The notes: a model not told the origin generated them from the sequence alone. A stretch of 64,000 nt of DNA from Tessaracoccus timonensis (GCF_900343145.1 NZ_LT996886.1:744001-808000), one strand, 5' to 3'. Shown: positions 9,020-18,749, counted from the first letter of the stretch. Translations and numbers: made by a program.

Positions 9020-10096
9020 TCACCGACGGTTCAGCACCCAGCTTTTCACACCCGCGCGCACGCGGCGGGTCAGCGGGAGCGCGCGCCCGTCGCGTCGCAC
9101 ACCGATCAGCGTTTCCGCAAGCCACAGCCCAGAGGCCGTACCGTTCATGAGTTCCCCGCGCCCGTTGCCGCGCGCGTAGTATCCCCCGGGGATCGCGGAG
9201 GCTCCGACGACGGGACGGCCGTGGTCGGATGGATCGATGGCGAGCTGCCCACTGGCCACGATTTCTGCGCCCTGGCTTGCCAGATCGTCCTCCAGGTCCG
9301 CCCTGGCCGCATCGATACCACTGGGCGTCGACTTCTGACCCACCACCAGTTGGGTGTCCCCGTCGGGGCGGATCAGCCACGCTGGCCCGTCGGCGCGCAG
9401 CTCCACCCACCCGACGGGTTCAGCCAGCCGCGCGGTCACCGTCGGAATCCATTGGGCCGGGCTCACACGCGCCACACGCCCCCATGGGGAGATACCGAGG
9501 GTGTCCACGCACGCGACGGCCTTCAACGCCCCCGGCTCGCGCGCCCACGCGAGGTTGTTGCGGTACGCGACGCCGGTCACGCCCTCGGAGCGGCGGATAT
9601 GCGTGGTGGTGACGCCGTACAGCACCTGCGCGCCGGCGTCCAAGCACTGCTGATGCAGTGCCGTCGCGTACTCGAGCGGATCCACCACGAGCGCCGGCGA
9701 CGTGAGCGCCCGCTCGGCGACATCGACCTCCGCCCCAGCGCGTGAAAAGAGCTGCGCGAACTGCTGTAGTTGCATGAACGGCACGTCGCCCAGGGAACGG
9801 TCGACGAATCCCAGCGCGCGCCCCTCAACGCCGGCCTCAGCGATGACCTGCCGGATGAACCCAGTGCCGTGGACGTTGCGGGCGATGTGCTCGATGGTGA
9901 CGTCGTCGCCGTATTCGCTGCGCATACCGGCGACGGTGGACGCGTGGCCAGCGGCGGCCACGCCGTGCCCGATGGCGGCGCTACGGTGTTCCATGTTCGG
10001 ATCGAGTACCACGACGTCGAACCCCTCGCGCGCGAGTGTTCGGGCGGCGGTGAGGCCGGCCACAGTCGCCCCAAGTACCACAACGTCATGGATCAT
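9020..10096 (-). CDS. FAD-dependent oxidoreductase (DAO/geranylgeranyl-reductase-like)
   Basis: A 358-aa flavoprotein. The N-terminus has a Rossmann dinucleotide site VVVLGATVAGLTAARTL followed by an acidic strand end VVVLDPN, the classic FAD-binding arrangement. GGYYARGNGRGELMNGTASG near the C-terminus is the second FAD contact. This is the architecture of DAO-type oxidases/dehydrogenases, but no substrate can be assigned. The ATG at 10096 is preferred over a GTG 9 nt upstream because AAGGTGGAG sits just before it. It is divergent from a flavin reductase, an interesting functional pairing with 55 bp between starts. Confidence 0.8.
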   Translation of the reverse strand: MIHDVVVLGATVAGLTAARTLAREGFDVVVLDPNMEHRSAAIGHGVAAAGHASTVAGMRSEYGDDVTIEHIARNVHGTGFIRQVIAEAGVEGRALGFVDRSLGDVPFMQLQQFAQLFSRAGAEVDVAERALTSPALVVDPLEYATALHQQCLDAGAQVLYGVTTTHIRRSEGVTGVAYRNNLAWAREPGALKAVACVDTLGISPWGRVARVSPAQWIPTVTARLAEPVGWVELRADGPAWLIRPDGDTQLVVGQKSTPSGIDAARADLEDDLASQGAEIVASGQLAIDPSDHGRPVVGASAIPGGYYARGNGRGELMNGTASGLWLAETLIGVRRDGRALPLTRRVRAGVKSWVLNRR

Positions 10097-10151
10097 GCTC
10101 TCCACCTTACTCGCAAGCGCTAGGATTCCCGGCGTCTACCGAGGAGGATCA

Positions 10152-10649
10152 TTGTCTGCGCTCGAGCAGGATTTTCGCGACGCCATGTCGCGCGTGCCCG
10201 CACCCGTCGCGGTAGTAACGGCGCTCGTCGACGGCGTCCCACAAGGCACGACGGTGTCCGCGTTCGCGTCGCTGTCGTTGACTCCACCAATGGTCATCGT
10301 CGCGCTCGATAATCGGGGCGCCATGCGCGACCACGTGGCCGCTGTCGGGCATCTCGGGCTCAATATCCTGGCCGGCGACCAGGCTGACCTCGGGGCCAGA
10401 TTCGCCTCGCCGTGCGACCGGTTCGAGGGCGTCGAGTGGGAGCACGCCGACGGGGTGCCCCGCCTCGCGGGCATCGCGGCGTTCGTACGGTGCGACGGCG
10501 TCCAGTTTTTGCCGGGTGGTGATCACACCGTCGTGCTCGGCACTGCCGCGGAAGCGCGCTCGTACAAGGAGGAGTCCTTGTCGTACCACCTTCGGGCGTT
10601 CCATTCGGTACCTGCACGCCTGCCGCTGCCCACCGCCGAGCCGCGCTAG
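10152..10649 (+). CDS. flavin reductase family protein (FMN-binding)
   Basis: A 165-aa flavin-reductase-like split-barrel protein: FRDAMSRVPAPVAVVTALVDG, then GTTVSAFASLSLTPPMVIVAL (FMN phosphate site) and LGLNILAGDQADLGARFAS. Such proteins use NAD(P)H to reduce FMN/FAD for monooxygenases. A TTG start at 10152 is chosen because GAGGAGG lies 6-7 nt upstream; the frame continues far upstream without a better ribosome site. It is divergent from the FAD oxidoreductase. Confidence 0.85.
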   Translation: MSALEQDFRDAMSRVPAPVAVVTALVDGVPQGTTVSAFASLSLTPPMVIVALDNRGAMRDHVAAVGHLGLNILAGDQADLGARFASPCDRFEGVEWEHADGVPRLAGIAAFVRCDGVQFLPGGDHTVVLGTAAEARSYKEESLSYHLRAFHSVPARLPLPTAEPR

Positions 10650-10697
10650 GCCGCGCATCCCGCCACGGTGTGAGGCCTAGGCCGGTACAGTAGCCGT

Positions 10698-12107
10698 GTG
10701 ACCACCGCCGTTCAGTTGTCGTCCGCCACGCGCGTAGCGGACATGTTCAAAATCGGCATCGGGCCGTCGTCGTCGCACACCGTCGGGCCTATGCGCGCCG
10801 CCGCGTTGTTTGCCGAGCGCCTCCACGGCCTACCGGTGGCGCGGGTCACGGCTCGCTTGTGCGGCAGCCTCGGCTCCACCGGCCGCGGCCACATGACCGA
10901 CCGTGCCGTGCTGCTCGGCCTACAGGGCTACGACCCGCAAACCGTGCCCGCGGACATCGTCGCCGACTGTCTGCGCCTGATCGAAGAGCGTGGCCACATC
11001 AACATCTGCGGCGCCGAGGTGCCGCTCGACTTTGAGCGCGACATCATCTTCGAACCCCGCACCATCCTCCCCTTCCACGTCAACGGCCTCGTCTTCAACG
11101 CCTACGATGCCGCCGGCGACGAGCTCGCCCACGGCACCTACTTCTCCACTGGGGGCGGGTTCGTGAGTGAGCAGGTCGACGACGGCCACGTCGTGAGCCT
11201 CGACGCGCAGCCCGCCGACGCGATTCCCGAGCCGTTCCAGTACAACAACGCCGGAACGCTGCTGCGCCTGTGCGAGGTCGAGGGGCTCTCTATTTCCGAC
11301 GTGGCCCGCGCCAACAATGGCGACGGCGACGAGCTCGACGCATACCTCGACCTCATCCACCGCACGATGAACGAATGCATCGAGGCCGGCATGTCCGCGA
11401 CGGGCATCCTCCCCGGTGGGCTGAACGTGCCCCGTCGGGCGAGGCGCCTGAAGGAACAGCTGATGAGCCGCGACGGGGAACGCGGGCCGAGCTGGCAGTC
11501 GTCGAATGACCCGATGGCGGGCATCGACTGGGTGAACCTGTACGCCCTGGCGGTCAACGAGCAGAACGCTGCGGGGCAGCGCATTGTGACTGCCCCGACG
11601 AACGGCGCCGCCGGGGTGATTCCCGCCGTCTTGCGATACTACGAGCGATTCATTCCGGGCGCTGACCGCGACGGCATCCGGCGTTTCCTGCTGACCGCTG
11701 CCACCGTCGGCTCCATCATCAAGGCGAACGCATCCATCGCCGGCGCCGAAGTGGGTTGCCAGGGCGAGGTTGGGTCGGCGTCAGCCATGGCGGCCGCGGG
11801 GCTCGCCGAGGCGCTGGGCGGCTCCCCACTGCAGGTCGAAAATGCCGCCGAGATCGCGATGGAACACTCGCTGGGGCTCACCTGCGACCCAGTGGCCGGC
11901 TTGGTGCAGATCCCCTGCATCGAACGCAACGCCATCGCCGCGGTGAAGGCCATCAACGCGGCGCGCATGGCGATGTGGAGCGACGGCCGCCACCAGGTTC
12001 CGCTCGACACCGCCATCAAAACGATGCGCGACACCGGCCGCGACATGCTCAGCAAGTACAAAGAAACGTCCGAAGGCGGCCTGGCTGTCAACGTCATCGA
12101 GTGCTGA
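10698..12107 (+). CDS. sdaA: L-serine ammonia-lyase (single-chain, [4Fe-4S])
   Basis: L-serine dehydratase (469 aa) converts serine to pyruvate and ammonia. N-terminal beta domain: MFKIGIGPSSSHTVGPMRAA. C-terminal alpha domain: APTNGAAGVIPAVLRYY, GCQGEVGSASAMAAAGL and CDPVAGLVQIPCIERNA, which carry the cysteines binding the iron-sulfur cluster. Fused-domain length is right. The GTG at 10698 is close behind a TACAGT box (10686), so the message may be leaderless. It is followed by tRNA-Ala. Confidence 0.96.
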   Translation: MTTAVQLSSATRVADMFKIGIGPSSSHTVGPMRAAALFAERLHGLPVARVTARLCGSLGSTGRGHMTDRAVLLGLQGYDPQTVPADIVADCLRLIEERGHINICGAEVPLDFERDIIFEPRTILPFHVNGLVFNAYDAAGDELAHGTYFSTGGGFVSEQVDDGHVVSLDAQPADAIPEPFQYNNAGTLLRLCEVEGLSISDVARANNGDGDELDAYLDLIHRTMNECIEAGMSATGILPGGLNVPRRARRLKEQLMSRDGERGPSWQSSNDPMAGIDWVNLYALAVNEQNAAGQRIVTAPTNGAAGVIPAVLRYYERFIPGADRDGIRRFLLTAATVGSIIKANASIAGAEVGCQGEVGSASAMAAAGLAEALGGSPLQVENAAEIAMEHSLGLTCDPVAGLVQIPCIERNAIAAVKAINAARMAMWSDGRHQVPLDTAIKTMRDTGRDMLSKYKETSEGGLAVNVIEC

Positions 12108-12159
12108 GCCACCCCGGTTGGTCCCCCGCGCAGACGCGTGGTAAATTAGCTCTTCGCCT

Positions 12160-12232
12160 GGGGCTATGGCGCAGTTGGTAGCGCGTCTCGTTCGCAATGA
12201 GAAGGTCAGGGGTTCGAATCCCCTTAGCTCCA
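12160..12232 (+). tRNA. tRNA-Ala (anticodon CGC)
   Basis: A 73-nt standard cloverleaf: acceptor GGGGCTA/TAGCTCC with discriminator A, D-arm GGCGCAGTTGGTAGCGCG, anticodon stem TCTCG/TGAGA around TTCGCAA (anticodon CGC), T-arm AGGGGTTCGAATCCCCT. CCA is not encoded. An intrinsic terminator follows at 12256, and the accessory region starts right after it, so this tRNA is a plausible historical integration site. Confidence 0.97.
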
Positions 12233-12240
12233 CGGACGAT

Positions 12241-12330
12241 GAAAGAATCGAGACTTGCCCCGCCTGATGGCGGGGCAGTTTTATTTCTGCGGTGACGTGG
12301 GCCGGAGCATCGATGGTGGTGTGGGCGAGA
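12241..12330. repeat. 90-bp direct repeat, left copy
   Basis: This stretch recurs at 24806-24895 with about seven differences. In the right copy it is coding (minus strand) for the segment LAHTTIDAPAHVTAE of a serine recombinase; here only that short piece of the gene remains, directly behind tRNA-Ala. It therefore looks like the 3' remnant of a second recombinase, or one of two boundary repeats of a 12.5-kb segment. Confidence 0.8.
12256..12286 (+). terminator. intrinsic terminator after tRNA-Ala
   Basis: Perfect 9-bp stem TGCCCCGCC/GGCGGGGCA with a TGAT loop, followed by GTTTTATTT. The same hairpin lies in the second copy of the direct repeat at 24.8 kb, inside a recombinase coding frame. 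Confidence 0.8.
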
Positions 12331-12339
12331 ATCCGAGTG

Positions 12340-13017
12340 TCATAGCCCTGCTCTGTGCCAGTGCACGGCGATCTGGACGCGGTCGCGGAGGTTGAGCTTG
12401 GTGAGGATGCGGCTGACGTTGCGTCGTACGGATGCGGGTTCGATGGCGAGCCTTTCGGCGATTTCGGCGTTGGACTCGCCGTCGGCGATGAGGCGGGCGA
12501 TGTCGCGTTCGCGGGGTGTGAGCAGGTCGAGCAATGCTCGCATCTCGGCCTGCTGGTGGTGGGGGAGGGCGCGGGGGATTCCGCGTTCGATAACTTGACG
12601 GGTGACGCGTGGGGTGAGGATGGCGTCGCCGCGGGCGACGGCTTCAACAGCGGCGATGAGATCGCGGGTGCGGACGTCTTTGAGGAGGTACCCGGACGCG
12701 CCCGCGGTGAGGGCTCCGAAGGCATAGTCGTCCTCGTCGTACGTGGTTAAGACTAGGACCTTCACGGATGGGTACGTGCGGGTGATCCGACGAGTGGTTT
12801 CGATGCCGTCGAGCACCGGCATGCGTACATCCATGAGGACCACATCGGGGAGCGGCATGGCTTCGTCTTGCGCGGCGGTGAGCAGATCGAGGGCTTCATG
12901 GCCGTTGCTGGCTTCAGCGGTCACGGTGAGGTTCGGGCTTCGTCGAAGCATGAGGGCGAATCCTCGACGTGCCATGGCCTGGTCATCAACCAGCATGATG
13001 CGCAGCTGGTCAGGCAT
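12340..13017 (-). CDS. NarL/FixJ-type response regulator
   Basis: A 225-aa two-component output protein. Receiver domain: IMLVDDQAMARRGFALML (acidic pocket), VVLMDVRMPVLDG (phosphorylated Asp), VLVLTTYDEDDYAFGAL and GYLLKDV (conserved Lys). C-terminal LuxR-type helix-turn-helix: LLTPRERDIARLIADG...NAEIAERLAIEPASVRRNVSRIL. The ATG at 13017 follows the kinase frame with an 8-nt overlap, so the two are co-translated. With the kinase and the ABC exporter upstream on the same strand it resembles self-resistance or envelope-stress modules. Confidence 0.93.
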   Translation of the reverse strand: MPDQLRIMLVDDQAMARRGFALMLRRSPNLTVTAEASNGHEALDLLTAAQDEAMPLPDVVLMDVRMPVLDGIETTRRITRTYPSVKVLVLTTYDEDDYAFGALTAGASGYLLKDVRTRDLIAAVEAVARGDAILTPRVTRQVIERGIPRALPHHQQAEMRALLDLLTPRERDIARLIADGESNAEIAERLAIEPASVRRNVSRILTKLNLRDRVQIAVHWHRAGL

Positions 13018-14245
13018 CGTCGTACTCCTCGTTCGATACGTGCGGTAGCTCGGCGTCGACGATCCACTCGTCGGGCTCGCCGGGGCCAGCATTGAACGTG
13101 CCGCCCTGGCTGGTGACTCGATGGGAGAGGCTCCGCAGCCCACTGCCCGGCTCTTGGCTTTCAGACGAACGCGGGTGCCCATGGCTGCGGATGGTGATCC
13201 GGGTGCCTCCGGTCGTGTGGTGGTCGATGGCGATGGATGCCCGTTTGAGGGGCTCGGTGTGGCGCACGGCGTTGGTGAGGGCTTCGCGGACGATGCTGAA
13301 GCCGAGATCGGCGACGGGCGTCCCGTTGGGGCGTTGCCCGTTCTCGGTCACCGTCACCGGGATGTCGAGGGCACGGACGCGGTCAGCCACGGCATGGACG
13401 TCGTCCCAGCTGTGAGGGCGGTGGTGGTCTGGAGCGGGTGCGGCCGGGTCCTCAAGGCGTCCGAGCAGAGATACGGCGCGCCGGGTCTCGTCGAGCCCTT
13501 CTCGTGCCATTGCCTCGATGTCTTCCAGTGATTCGTCGAGGTCTGGATTCTCTGTAGTCCCGGTGAGGCCTTGGGAGAGGGCGATGATGGCGGTCAGGTT
13601 GTGCCCGACGTTGTCGTGAAGCTCGGCGGCGATGCGCGTGCGCGCTATGGCCTGATCCCGTTCGGCGGCGATGGCACGCGCGCGCTCGGCATCATAGTGG
13701 GATTGCTGGGTGGCTGTTCTCCAGCCGCGCACGCTGCGGACCCCGACCCCGGCCAGGATGCTGAGTGCCGCCACGCTGAGCTGGCCGACGTACTCGTCAG
13801 CGACCGTCGTCGAGGTCGCCATCCATGAACTGGCCAACATGCCGAGGCAGACCGAAGCGACCGAGCCCGCCACGGATGCCAGCCCAGTGTCGGCGACGAC
13901 GCGAAACAGCGCGAACAGCAGCGGGAAGGCGACGTAGTCGTGCATGCCCATCGCGGACGCCGCCAGGTACGCACCCCCGATGACCGCGAGCGCCAACACC
14001 GGCCACCGGGGACTCCACAGCAAGATCATCCCTGTGAGGACCACAGCGATCGTGATGCCCACGGCTCCCGACGTCGACTGGACGAGGTCCAAGGCGATGC
14101 CATCACGCGCGCTCCCGGCAAACAGGAGGCGCGCGGCCATCAGCGTTTGGAACGCGACGCAGGCGAGCACGATCACCAGCCACGCCGTGCCGGCTTCCCG
14201 ACGCTCGCGACGGGTCTGATCGAACCAGTCCCGAACAGCCTCCAC
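13010..14245 (-). CDS. sensor histidine kinase (HisKA_3 type)
   Basis: A 411-aa membrane kinase partner of the NarL-type regulator. The N-terminal ~170 residues form four to six hydrophobic helices with hardly any extracytoplasmic domain. The dimerisation/phosphoacceptor segment RTRIAAELHDNVGHNLTAI contains the His of HisKA_3 kinases. The ATPase part is short: FSIVREALTNAVRHTEP (N box) and GSGLRSLSHRV (G box). GTG start at 14245 with GGGAGGAGC just upstream. Overlaps the regulator by 8 nt. Confidence 0.92.
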   Translation of the reverse strand: MEAVRDWFDQTRRERREAGTAWLVIVLACVAFQTLMAARLLFAGSARDGIALDLVQSTSGAVGITIAVVLTGMILLWSPRWPVLALAVIGGAYLAASAMGMHDYVAFPLLFALFRVVADTGLASVAGSVASVCLGMLASSWMATSTTVADEYVGQLSVAALSILAGVGVRSVRGWRTATQQSHYDAERARAIAAERDQAIARTRIAAELHDNVGHNLTAIIALSQGLTGTTENPDLDESLEDIEAMAREGLDETRRAVSLLGRLEDPAAPAPDHHRPHSWDDVHAVADRVRALDIPVTVTENGQRPNGTPVADLGFSIVREALTNAVRHTEPLKRASIAIDHHTTGGTRITIRSHGHPRSSESQEPGSGLRSLSHRVTSQGGTFNAGPGEPDEWIVDAELPHVSNEEYDDA

Positions 14246-14294
14246 CGCCGCTCCTCCCAGAACTCGACTGCTGATGATTACTCTTGCCAGTATT

Positions 14295-15716
14295 TCAGGC
14301 GTGACGCAGACCCGCCGCTGCTTCCCGGCGCAGCCACGGCATCGCCTGGCTGAACTGGACAGCCCACAGCACGAACCAGCACACCAGGAAGCCCGCGGTC
14401 AATCCCAGCCACGGCACGCTCAGCACCACGGATCCCACCAGCGCCAGCGAGCAGCTGACCACCAGCCACGCGACCAGAGCCACCGGAAGCAGCCCCATAC
14501 CGGCTGCGCACAGAGCCAGGCAGAAGGACTGCCACGCGACCAAACGTGAGACCTGTACGGGGCTCATCCCCGACGCGCGCAGCGTAGTATGCTCGCGCGC
14601 CTGGTCGCGGCCGCTGAGCGCGATGACCGCCATGCTCGTCGCGATCGCCATCACGCAGAACAGGCCAGAGAGAAGGGCGATGTCGGTCAGGTTCGGATCC
14701 TCCAGCGGGAAACCCGCCCGTGTCATCACGGCCAGGTAGGAGCCTGTCGCGGTGAAGATGACGCCGCCCAGCGCGATCGCTGCCGCCAACGGCGCGATCG
14801 TGTTCGCGTTCATCGCCGCCTGCGCCCGGGCCGAGCGCGCCGCCACCTGTCCCACGGGGACACGGAAGAGACGCAGGACCTGGTGCGCGACGCTCAGGGC
14901 GACATGCACCAGAGCGGGTCCCGTCACGTACACCGCAGCGGCGCTCAACCCGCCGACCCACGTCGCCGCATTCACCATCGCCGTGGTCGACCGCCCGACC
15001 TGCGCAGGATCCAACGTCCGGGGTGTCGCGGCCGCCATCGCCACAGCACAGGCCAACAGCAGGCCTCCAACGAGCCACCGCCCCCACGCACGCCGGCTCC
15101 GAACAGCCGCGGGCCCACGCATCGCTTCAACGGGCTCCACCAGAGCCGCACGGTGCGCAGGCCAGGCAGCGCCCAGCAGACACGTCACCACCGAGAGGAC
15201 CAGCGCTGTGCCGCCCGCCACAGCGCTCGGCGCGAACAGCGGAGGAACGAAGTCACCGGTGCCGCCCGGAAAACTCGCACCGGCCATCTCGTTGAACCAA
15301 GGCACCACGAGCGAACTCAGCACCGAGCCGAGCGCCACCCCCGGAACAGCCCCGACGAAGCTGGCCAGCCCGACCAGCGCCCACAGGCAGGCGCGGACCT
15401 GCCGGGGCGAAGCTCCCATCAGCCGCCACTGGGCGAACGTGTTGCGGGTGCGCTCCACCGTCGCAGAACCCACCACCGTCAGAGAGCACACCGCGAGCAG
15501 CGCGATCACTGTGTAGATCGTCATCGAGACCATCGCGAACTCGCCGCCGTCGAGACCTGATCGCCGGGCCGCGTCCAAGAACTCGGTGGAACTGGTCCAG
15601 AGGAACTGATTCGTGCACGCCGTGACCAGGACCGTCACCGCGGCGACCACACCCATACTTGGCGCCCACCCGAACCAGTCGCTGCGGAGGATCCGCACCA
15701 CATGACGCAGCATCAC
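14295..15716 (-). CDS. FtsX-like ABC transporter permease
   Basis: A 473-aa permease with two FtsX-type halves. Helix 1 (WAPSMGVVAAVTVLVTA) is followed by a periplasmic loop; WRLMGASPRQVRACL and TTLRASGMSPVQVSRLVAW are the coupling motifs of each half. About eight to ten membrane helices. It overlaps the ATPase gene by 4 nt. Such exporters with NarL-type two-component systems often handle antimicrobial peptides or lipids; this is inferred from context only. Confidence 0.88.
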   Translation of the reverse strand: MMLRHVVRILRSDWFGWAPSMGVVAAVTVLVTACTNQFLWTSSTEFLDAARRSGLDGGEFAMVSMTIYTVIALLAVCSLTVVGSATVERTRNTFAQWRLMGASPRQVRACLWALVGLASFVGAVPGVALGSVLSSLVVPWFNEMAGASFPGGTGDFVPPLFAPSAVAGGTALVLSVVTCLLGAAWPAHRAALVEPVEAMRGPAAVRSRRAWGRWLVGGLLLACAVAMAAATPRTLDPAQVGRSTTAMVNAATWVGGLSAAAVYVTGPALVHVALSVAHQVLRLFRVPVGQVAARSARAQAAMNANTIAPLAAAIALGGVIFTATGSYLAVMTRAGFPLEDPNLTDIALLSGLFCVMAIATSMAVIALSGRDQAREHTTLRASGMSPVQVSRLVAWQSFCLALCAAGMGLLPVALVAWLVVSCSLALVGSVVLSVPWLGLTAGFLVCWFVLWAVQFSQAMPWLRREAAAGLRHA

Positions 15717-16453
15717 CGCACCTCCGATCGGCGCACCGGTTGACGCATCCCGGCCAGCACCTGACCGGCGTCAAGCCCGGAGCCCACCCCGGTGATCGAC
15801 CCGTCGCGCATGAACACCACACGATCGGCCAGCGTGGCGGCATCCACGTCATGCGTCACCATCACCACCGTGGTCCCCGCATCCGCGAGCTCCCGCAGCA
15901 CCTCCAGAACCAGGCGTGAATTGGTGCTGTCCAGCGCGCCCGTCGGCTCGTCGGCAAACACGACAGCGGGTCGGAGCAGCAGCACCCGGCACAGCGCCAC
16001 CCGCTGCTGCTCCCCACCCGACAGCGCCCCCGCAGCCGTCCCTGCCTTCGCCGCCAAGCCGAAGCGTTCCAGCAGCCGAGTGCGGACCTGGCGGTCAACC
16101 TGCCGACCGGCCAGCGACAGCGGTAGGGCCACGTTCTCCTCCACGCTGAGGTAGCTCACCAGGTTGTACTGCTGAAACACGAACCCGACCCGCGACCGCA
16201 GGAACGTCGCCCGCGCCTGCCGAGACATCGCATAGACGTCATATCCCTCAATCAGTACTTGACCTGCGGTCGGAGCGTCCAACCCGCTCAAGCAATACAT
16301 CAGCGACGTCTTCCCTGCCCCGCTGGCACCCACGATCGCTGTCAACGACCCTGGAGAGAACATCACCGAACACTCCCGCAAGACCCAGTCGCCACTCGCG
16401 ATCTGCCGCCCCACTGCAACCGCGCTCACCTCGCCAGCATCCCTCGTCTGCAC
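15713..16453 (-). CDS. ABC transporter ATP-binding protein (MacB/LolD-like)
   Basis: A 246-aa ATPase. Walker A GASGAGKTSL, Q-loop VFQQYNLVSYLSVEENV, signature LSGGEQQRVALCRVLL, Walker B AVVFADEPTGALD and the switch His in MVTHDVD are all intact. The sequence is of the LolD/MacB class that works with FtsX-like permeases. It heads the four-gene minus-strand set ATPase-permease-kinase-regulator. Confidence 0.94.
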   Translation of the reverse strand: MQTRDAGEVSAVAVGRQIASGDWVLRECSVMFSPGSLTAIVGASGAGKTSLMYCLSGLDAPTAGQVLIEGYDVYAMSRQARATFLRSRVGFVFQQYNLVSYLSVEENVALPLSLAGRQVDRQVRTRLLERFGLAAKAGTAAGALSGGEQQRVALCRVLLLRPAVVFADEPTGALDSTNSRLVLEVLRELADAGTTVVMVTHDVDAATLADRVVFMRDGSITGVGSGLDAGQVLAGMRQPVRRSEVR

Positions 16454-16736
16454 CCGTCACTCCTTTCGGCACCGGCCCTCCGTCCGAAGGCCTACAACAA
16501 CCAAAGCCGTCCACCCACCCTCGTGTCGTGCCGAAAGAAGAAACTGTCATCACCAGAGGACAGGACCAGGCCCACAGCCGCGCAGACAGTCTGAGGACGT
16601 CGGCCGATGCCGGCCGCCCCTACAACCACCCCGTCATTGGTCAGCAGACAAGGAGGAAGCTGCGCCACTTGCCCGAGGCATGAGGCTGCGTAACGGGCTG
16701 GACGGGTGTGTCGCTGCAGTTGCACTTCAGTGATGA
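16454..16736. other. non-coding gap upstream of the ABC operon
   Basis: No convincing gene is visible on either strand. It should contain the promoter of the ABC/two-component operon on the minus strand. The segment 16736 onward resembles 46857-47210, where a recombinase tail with helix-turn-helix is decaying. Confidence 0.5.
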
Positions 16737-18454
16737 TCAAGTGTGTGCGGACTGTCCCCGCCGTGGTTGGCGTCTGCGGTGCTGCGGTCCGTGCCGTCGA
16801 GAGCGGATCGACTGGTGTGCTCGCACCGTCTGAATCACGGCCGGGGAAAGTTTCGACATGCCTTCCGCTAGCTCCACCAGATCGGACGTACTAGAACACC
16901 TGACATCGTTGGGTGCGAGGGCGGCGAACGGCTCGTTGAGCTGGATCACCGCTTTTTCGTCTTCGGTGATGAGGATGCGGTGGTAGAAAGCTTGGTTGGC
17001 GAGCCGTTTGCCGTGGTCGTCGGTGCGCTCCTACATCCGGCCGCAGTCAGCGAGGAATCGTAGGGCGGTGGCGAGGTGCTGGCGGGGGCCTTCGTGGTCG
17101 TGCCGCTCAGCGTCCAGGCGTTTGGCGACGTCGGCCAGAGCGATCCTGATCCGGTCCTGGTGGCGCTTCAGGGTGTCGAGGTCGATGGCGTCGGCGAAAT
17201 AGCTTCGAGGAGCTTATCTGCCTCGCCTTCCAACCGCTGTTTGGAGGCGGTGAGGTCGTCGATGGCCTGGGACCGCTCAGCCAGGCGCTCATCGAACGCC
17301 GCCTCGATTCGCTCAGCAAGCTGCACATAGGTGCTTGGGCTGATGGCGATCTGTTGGTAACACTCGGCGACGAGTTGCTCAGCGACGCCAACGGGCACTG
17401 CCTTCCTCGTACACGTCGTGCGTTTGGTGGCTCGACCGGTGCAGATGTAATAGGCATAGCGGATGCCTTGTTTGTTGCGGGCGTAGTCGAGCTGCAACCG
17501 GGCGTTGCACGTGCCGCAGTACAGCGTGCCCTTGAGGTAGTGGTCGTGCTTGCGGCGTCGTTCCCCAGCGGTGGCGCGGGTATCCAGGAGGATCTGGACC
17601 TGCTGCCAGGTCTTCGCATCGACAATCGGCTCGTGGGCGCCGGGATGGAGAGCACTCTGGTAGCGGACCTGCCCGATGTAGTACGGATTACGCAGCAGCT
17701 TGAAGAACGTCGACCGCCCCACCGGCCCCGACGGCCGCTTCGGCGTCGCCACTGTCGTCAATCCTCGGGCGGTGGCTTCGGCCAGCAGGTCGGGGACGGT
17801 GTGCTCACGCTTCGCGTAGGTTTCGAAGACCCAGCGGATGAGCGGTGCACGGTCGGGGTCGATCTCGACGGTCCGGTACTCCCTGCCGTGCTCGTCCTTG
17901 CGTCGCACGTTGCGGTAGCCGATCGGTGCACGGGAGGGGGTGCCGCCTGCGGCGACTTTCTGGGTCATGCCTTTGGTGACTTCGGCGGCGAGGTTGCGGG
18001 AGTAGAACTCCGCAATCGAGGACATGATGCCGTGCAGCAGCATCCCCGACGGGGATTCGTCGATGTTCTCGGTCGCGGAGACCAATTGGACGCCGGCGTC
18101 GATGAGCTGGCGGTGGATGTCGACGTCATCGAGCCGGTTGCGGGCCAGCCGATCCACTTTGTACACGATGCAGTAGGTGACCTGATGGGTCGCGATGTAA
18201 TCCAGCATTCGCTGCAGCTCGGGCCGCTTCGCCGACCGGGCTGACTCGCCCGCGTCGACGAACTCCGCGATCACCTGGGCGCCAAGGGTTTCGGCTTTGC
18301 GACGGTTCGCCTCCCGCTGTGCCGGGATGGAGAACCCTTCATCGCGGCCACCGGTGGTGGCTTGTTCCTTGGTGGAGACCCGCTGGTAGGTCACCGCCGT
18401 CACCCGTCCCTCACCCGGGATATTCAGGGGCTTCGTGCGGGGAGTGGTCGTCAT
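16737..18454 (-). pseudogene. large serine recombinase, frameshifted and with a stop
   Basis: The first 428 codons encode a serine recombinase: catalytic N-domain VTYQRVSTKEQ (Ser after Arg), YKVDRLARN; recombinase domain APIGYRNVRR; zinc-ribbon YLKGTLYCGTCNARLQLDY...YYICTGR; and a coiled coil. Near 17205 a 1-nt frameshift breaks the frame; the natural continuation YFADAIDLDTLKRHQDRIR is found in the next frame. A TAG then interrupts it at about 17031 and the frame resumes to LNEPFAALAPND. A shortened tail RAHQSIRSRR follows, like the tail at 46.9 kb. The N-terminal catalytic part is intact but the protein would lack its DNA-binding tail. Confidence 0.85.
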
Positions 18455-18623
18455 GATCGGTGGTCCTCGTCGTCGAGTCGGCTACAGGTTCCGGGGTGTG
18501 GGTGTGGAGGCGGTCGGCCAGGTGCAGCACCAGCGCGACGAGCCGGTCCAGGTCCGGCTCGCCCCGGGGTAGGGGTTCGGCTATCAGTCTGCGTCCGTTC
18601 GGTGTGGTGCGTGCATACCTCAT
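18411..18623 (-). CDS. small hypothetical protein upstream of recombinase
   Basis: A 70-aa frame starting MRYARTTPNGRRLIAEPLPRG and ending in a His/Thr/Asp-rich tail. It overlaps the recombinase start by 44 nt on the same strand. I recognise no domain. The closely fitted position before a recombinase suggests a real accessory gene, for example a recombination directionality or regulatory protein, but nothing in the sequence proves it. Confidence 0.4.
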   Translation of the reverse strand: MRYARTTPNGRRLIAEPLPRGEPDLDRLVALVLHLADRLHTHTPEPVADSTTRTTDHDDHSPHEAPEYPG

Positions 18624-18749
18624 GCCCCACAGGTGGACACCCCACCCCAGAACCCGCGGGGACGGTCGGGGTGGTGACGGTTCCGGAAAATGTCCGGGAC
18701 CGTCCCTTCGACTGGAATCGGGCACGAGTGTGCCGGGTGGGGTGTTCAC

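Noticed and set aside
11781-12725. A frame running across tRNA-Ala and the response regulator region with GFEPLTFSLRT
   Set aside because: GFEPLTF is the known false translation of the tRNA T-arm; the frame is a chance junction.
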